From JBFFSQ01 sp041572275 (GTDB lineage: Bacteria; Pseudomonadota; Gammaproteobacteria; SZUA-229), in the NCBI GenBank assembly GCA_041572275.1, contig JBFFSQ010000053.1, forward strand, positions 1-16,370: a stretch of DNA of 16,370 nt, written 5' to 3'. The notes under the pieces are model-generated. The model was not told the DNA's origin. It saw nothing but the letters and a program-made list of their open reading frames with translations, and ran no database searches. Within the stretch, counting starts at the first letter, position 1. Every line of letters starts with the position of its first letter. The translations under genes were made by a program, and so were the position numbers. Shown one piece after another: positions 15,212-16,370 of this stretch.

Positions 15212-15616
15212 ATGAAAACGATTACCCTGCCCCGCACCATTGCCAACCAGATACTCACCCAGGCACAACAACAGCCCGAGGCCGAAGCCTGTGGCCTGGT
15301 CAGCGCCCGTGACGGAATTCCCTGTCACATTTACCCGATTACCAACATCGCAGAGGACAAACAACGACAATTCGAGCTTGACCCTGCCCAACAGATCAAA
15401 GCCATGAAGACCATGCGTGAGACAGGTGAAGAACTGTTTGCCATCTACCACTCCCACCCCCATGCCCCCGCCGAGCCTTCAGCCACCGATATCCAGCAAT
15501 CCAGTTACCCGGATGCGCTGTATCTGATTATTTCACTCGATACCAAGGGCGTACTCGATATGAGGGGTTTTTATGTACGAAACGACGCAGTCGAAGGGGT
15601 TGAGCTGGTTATTTAA
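15212..15616 (+). CDS. JAMM/Mov34 (M67 family) metalloprotease
   Basis: A 134-residue single-domain zinc peptidase of the deubiquitinase-like JAB/JAMM fold. The catalytic set is complete: E25 in EAEACGL, then HSHP (80-83), S90 and D93, matching the E...HxHP...S..D signature. ATG 15212 is used, 2 nt after the moeB stop; the frame is open further upstream but overlaps moeB. Bacterial members next to E1-like genes process ubiquitin-fold sulfur carriers, for example Mec+ acting on CysO in Mycobacterium. By context this one probably trims or releases product from the carrier activated by its neighbour. No carrier gene is visible in the window, so the substrate remains inferred. Confidence 0.9.
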   Translation: MKTITLPRTIANQILTQAQQQPEAEACGLVSARDGIPCHIYPITNIAEDKQRQFELDPAQQIKAMKTMRETGEELFAIYHSHPHAPAEPSATDIQQSSYPDALYLIISLDTKGVLDMRGFYVRNDAVEGVELVI

Positions 15617-15724
15617 TGATAGACCCTGACCAGCGCCAGACTCACAGAGGCCTTTAATCCGGCAGGTTGCGCCCCCATCTAAGCCTCAACATAGAAATAT
15701 TAGCCCTCTATCGCGGATTTATTT

Positions 15725-15753
15725 TTCAAAATCTGGTCTAATATTACTAATAT
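15725..15753 (+). promoter_or_regulatory. Candidate promoter upstream of prc
   Basis: TTCAAA (15725-15730), 17 bp, TAATAT (15748-15753) lie in the 169-bp gap between the JAMM gene and prc. The -35 box is poor. I see no clear terminator in the gap, so read-through from the hemA run is not excluded. Confidence 0.35.
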
Positions 15754-15785
15754 TCGATCCAGTAGAAGACAAGCTGTTGATTATC

Positions 15786-16370
15786 ATGAAATTAATTCAA
15801 TCTCCCTCCAGGGCTCTGGCTATCCTGCTCAGCGTTGTACTGCTGCCGTTGACCAGTCTGGCTGTTATCAGCCCGAACAACGAGCAATTAAAGCCGCTAC
15901 AGGCACACAGCCAGACCACTGCTGAAATCATCAGCCGTTTGCGTCACCAGCACTTCCAACGCCACAATATTCAGCTCGACAACAATTTATCATCGACTGT
16001 ACTGGATCGTTACCTGGAAGAACTGGATCGCGATCGCAGCTATTTCCTGGCCAGCGATATTCGTGAATTTGAAAAATTCCGTTTCCTGCTGGATGACGCA
16101 CTCAAAACCGGCAACCTGGATCCGGCTTTTTTCATTTTTAACCGTTATCACCAACGTATTATCGAGCGCCTGGAATTCATGCTATCTGAACTCGACAAGG
16201 GTATCGACAAACTGGATTTTAGCAGCAAAGAAAGCCTGAAAGCAGAACGCGAGCAGGAGCCCTGGGCACACTCAAGCCAGGAACTGGATCAACTTTGGCA
16301 CAAGCGCCTTAAAAATGCCGTCCTCAGTTTAAAACTCAGCGGCAAAGATACAGACAAGACCCAGGAACTA
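15786..16370 (+). CDS. prc: Carboxy-terminal (tail-specific) protease Prc/Tsp, N-terminal part only
   Basis: S41A periplasmic protease that degrades proteins from their C-termini and, in E. coli, trims PBP3 and controls murein hydrolases. The first 195 residues are in the window; the rest (PDZ and catalytic Ser/Lys core) lies beyond the right edge. The N-terminus MKLIQSPSRALAILLSVVLL continues to TSLA and is a signal peptide. The following helical Tsp N-terminal domain has the recognisable YLEELDRDRSYFLASDI near residue 80 and LKNAVLSLKLSG near residue 180. ATG 15786 is the first start after the intergenic gap; no strong Shine-Dalgarno. Identification rests on the N-terminal domain alone. Confidence 0.9.
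   Translation, partial: MKLIQSPSRALAILLSVVLLPLTSLAVISPNNEQLKPLQAHSQTTAEIISRLRHQHFQRHNIQLDNNLSSTVLDRYLEELDRDRSYFLASDIREFEKFRFLLDDALKTGNLDPAFFIFNRYHQRIIERLEFMLSELDKGIDKLDFSSKESLKAEREQEPWAHSSQELDQLWHKRLKNAVLSLKLSGKDTDKTQEL

Noticed and set aside
1..16370. CRISPR arrays, insertion sequences, toxin-antitoxin or phage genes
   Set aside because: No repeat-spacer pattern, transposase, integrase or phage-type frame was seen on either strand.

Overview
The window reads as chromosomal DNA of a gammaproteobacterium outside the Enterobacterales. The minus-strand order (TPR lipoprotein)-lolB-ispE-tRNA-Gln-prs-rplY-pth-ychF facing a plus-strand hemA-prfA-prmC-moeB block is the arrangement I know from Pseudomonas and related orders. 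I cannot name the genus. Base composition looks moderate, and several genes use GTG or TTG starts.

Layout. Positions 1-7147 (minus) hold a housekeeping run read right to left: the outer-membrane TPR lipoprotein, LolB, IspE, tRNA-Gln(UUG), a 181-bp tRNA-tail repeat unit, Prs, long-form L25, Pth and YchF (cut by the left edge). A palindromic dispersed repeat lies between pth and ychF. Positions 7330-10296 (minus) carry a two-gene accessory module: a periplasmic solute-binding protein and a hybrid sensor histidine kinase whose TTG start directly abuts the upstream stop. It sits inside an otherwise conserved gene order. Positions 10297-10647 are a divergent intergenic region with a good sigma70 promoter for hemA. 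Positions 10648-15616 (plus) hold hemA, prfA, prmC, a small unrecognised gene, a MoeB/ThiF-type E1-like enzyme and a JAMM/M67 metalloprotease. The right edge cuts into prc (tail-specific protease).

How the genes fit together. The left arm is translation support (Pth, L25, tRNA-Gln, RF1 and PrmC across the divide, YchF), precursor supply (PRPP, isoprenoids) and the lipoprotein-receptor step LolB. HemA consumes glutamyl-tRNA for tetrapyrroles, and PrmC methylates the RF1 encoded just upstream. MoeB plus JAMM resembles a bacterial sulfur-carrier activation/processing pair.

The most unusual structure is downstream of tRNA-Gln. The last 19 nt of the tRNA (plus 4 nt of flank) recur exactly 181 bp later, and the unit between is packed with short hairpins. 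This matches what I recall of the E. coli tyrT/rtT locus (about 178-bp units carrying the final 19 bp of tRNA-Tyr). Other points worth a look are the SBP/kinase insertion, a CxxCH motif inside the kinase ATPase domain, and a small gene with a potentially leaderless promoter.
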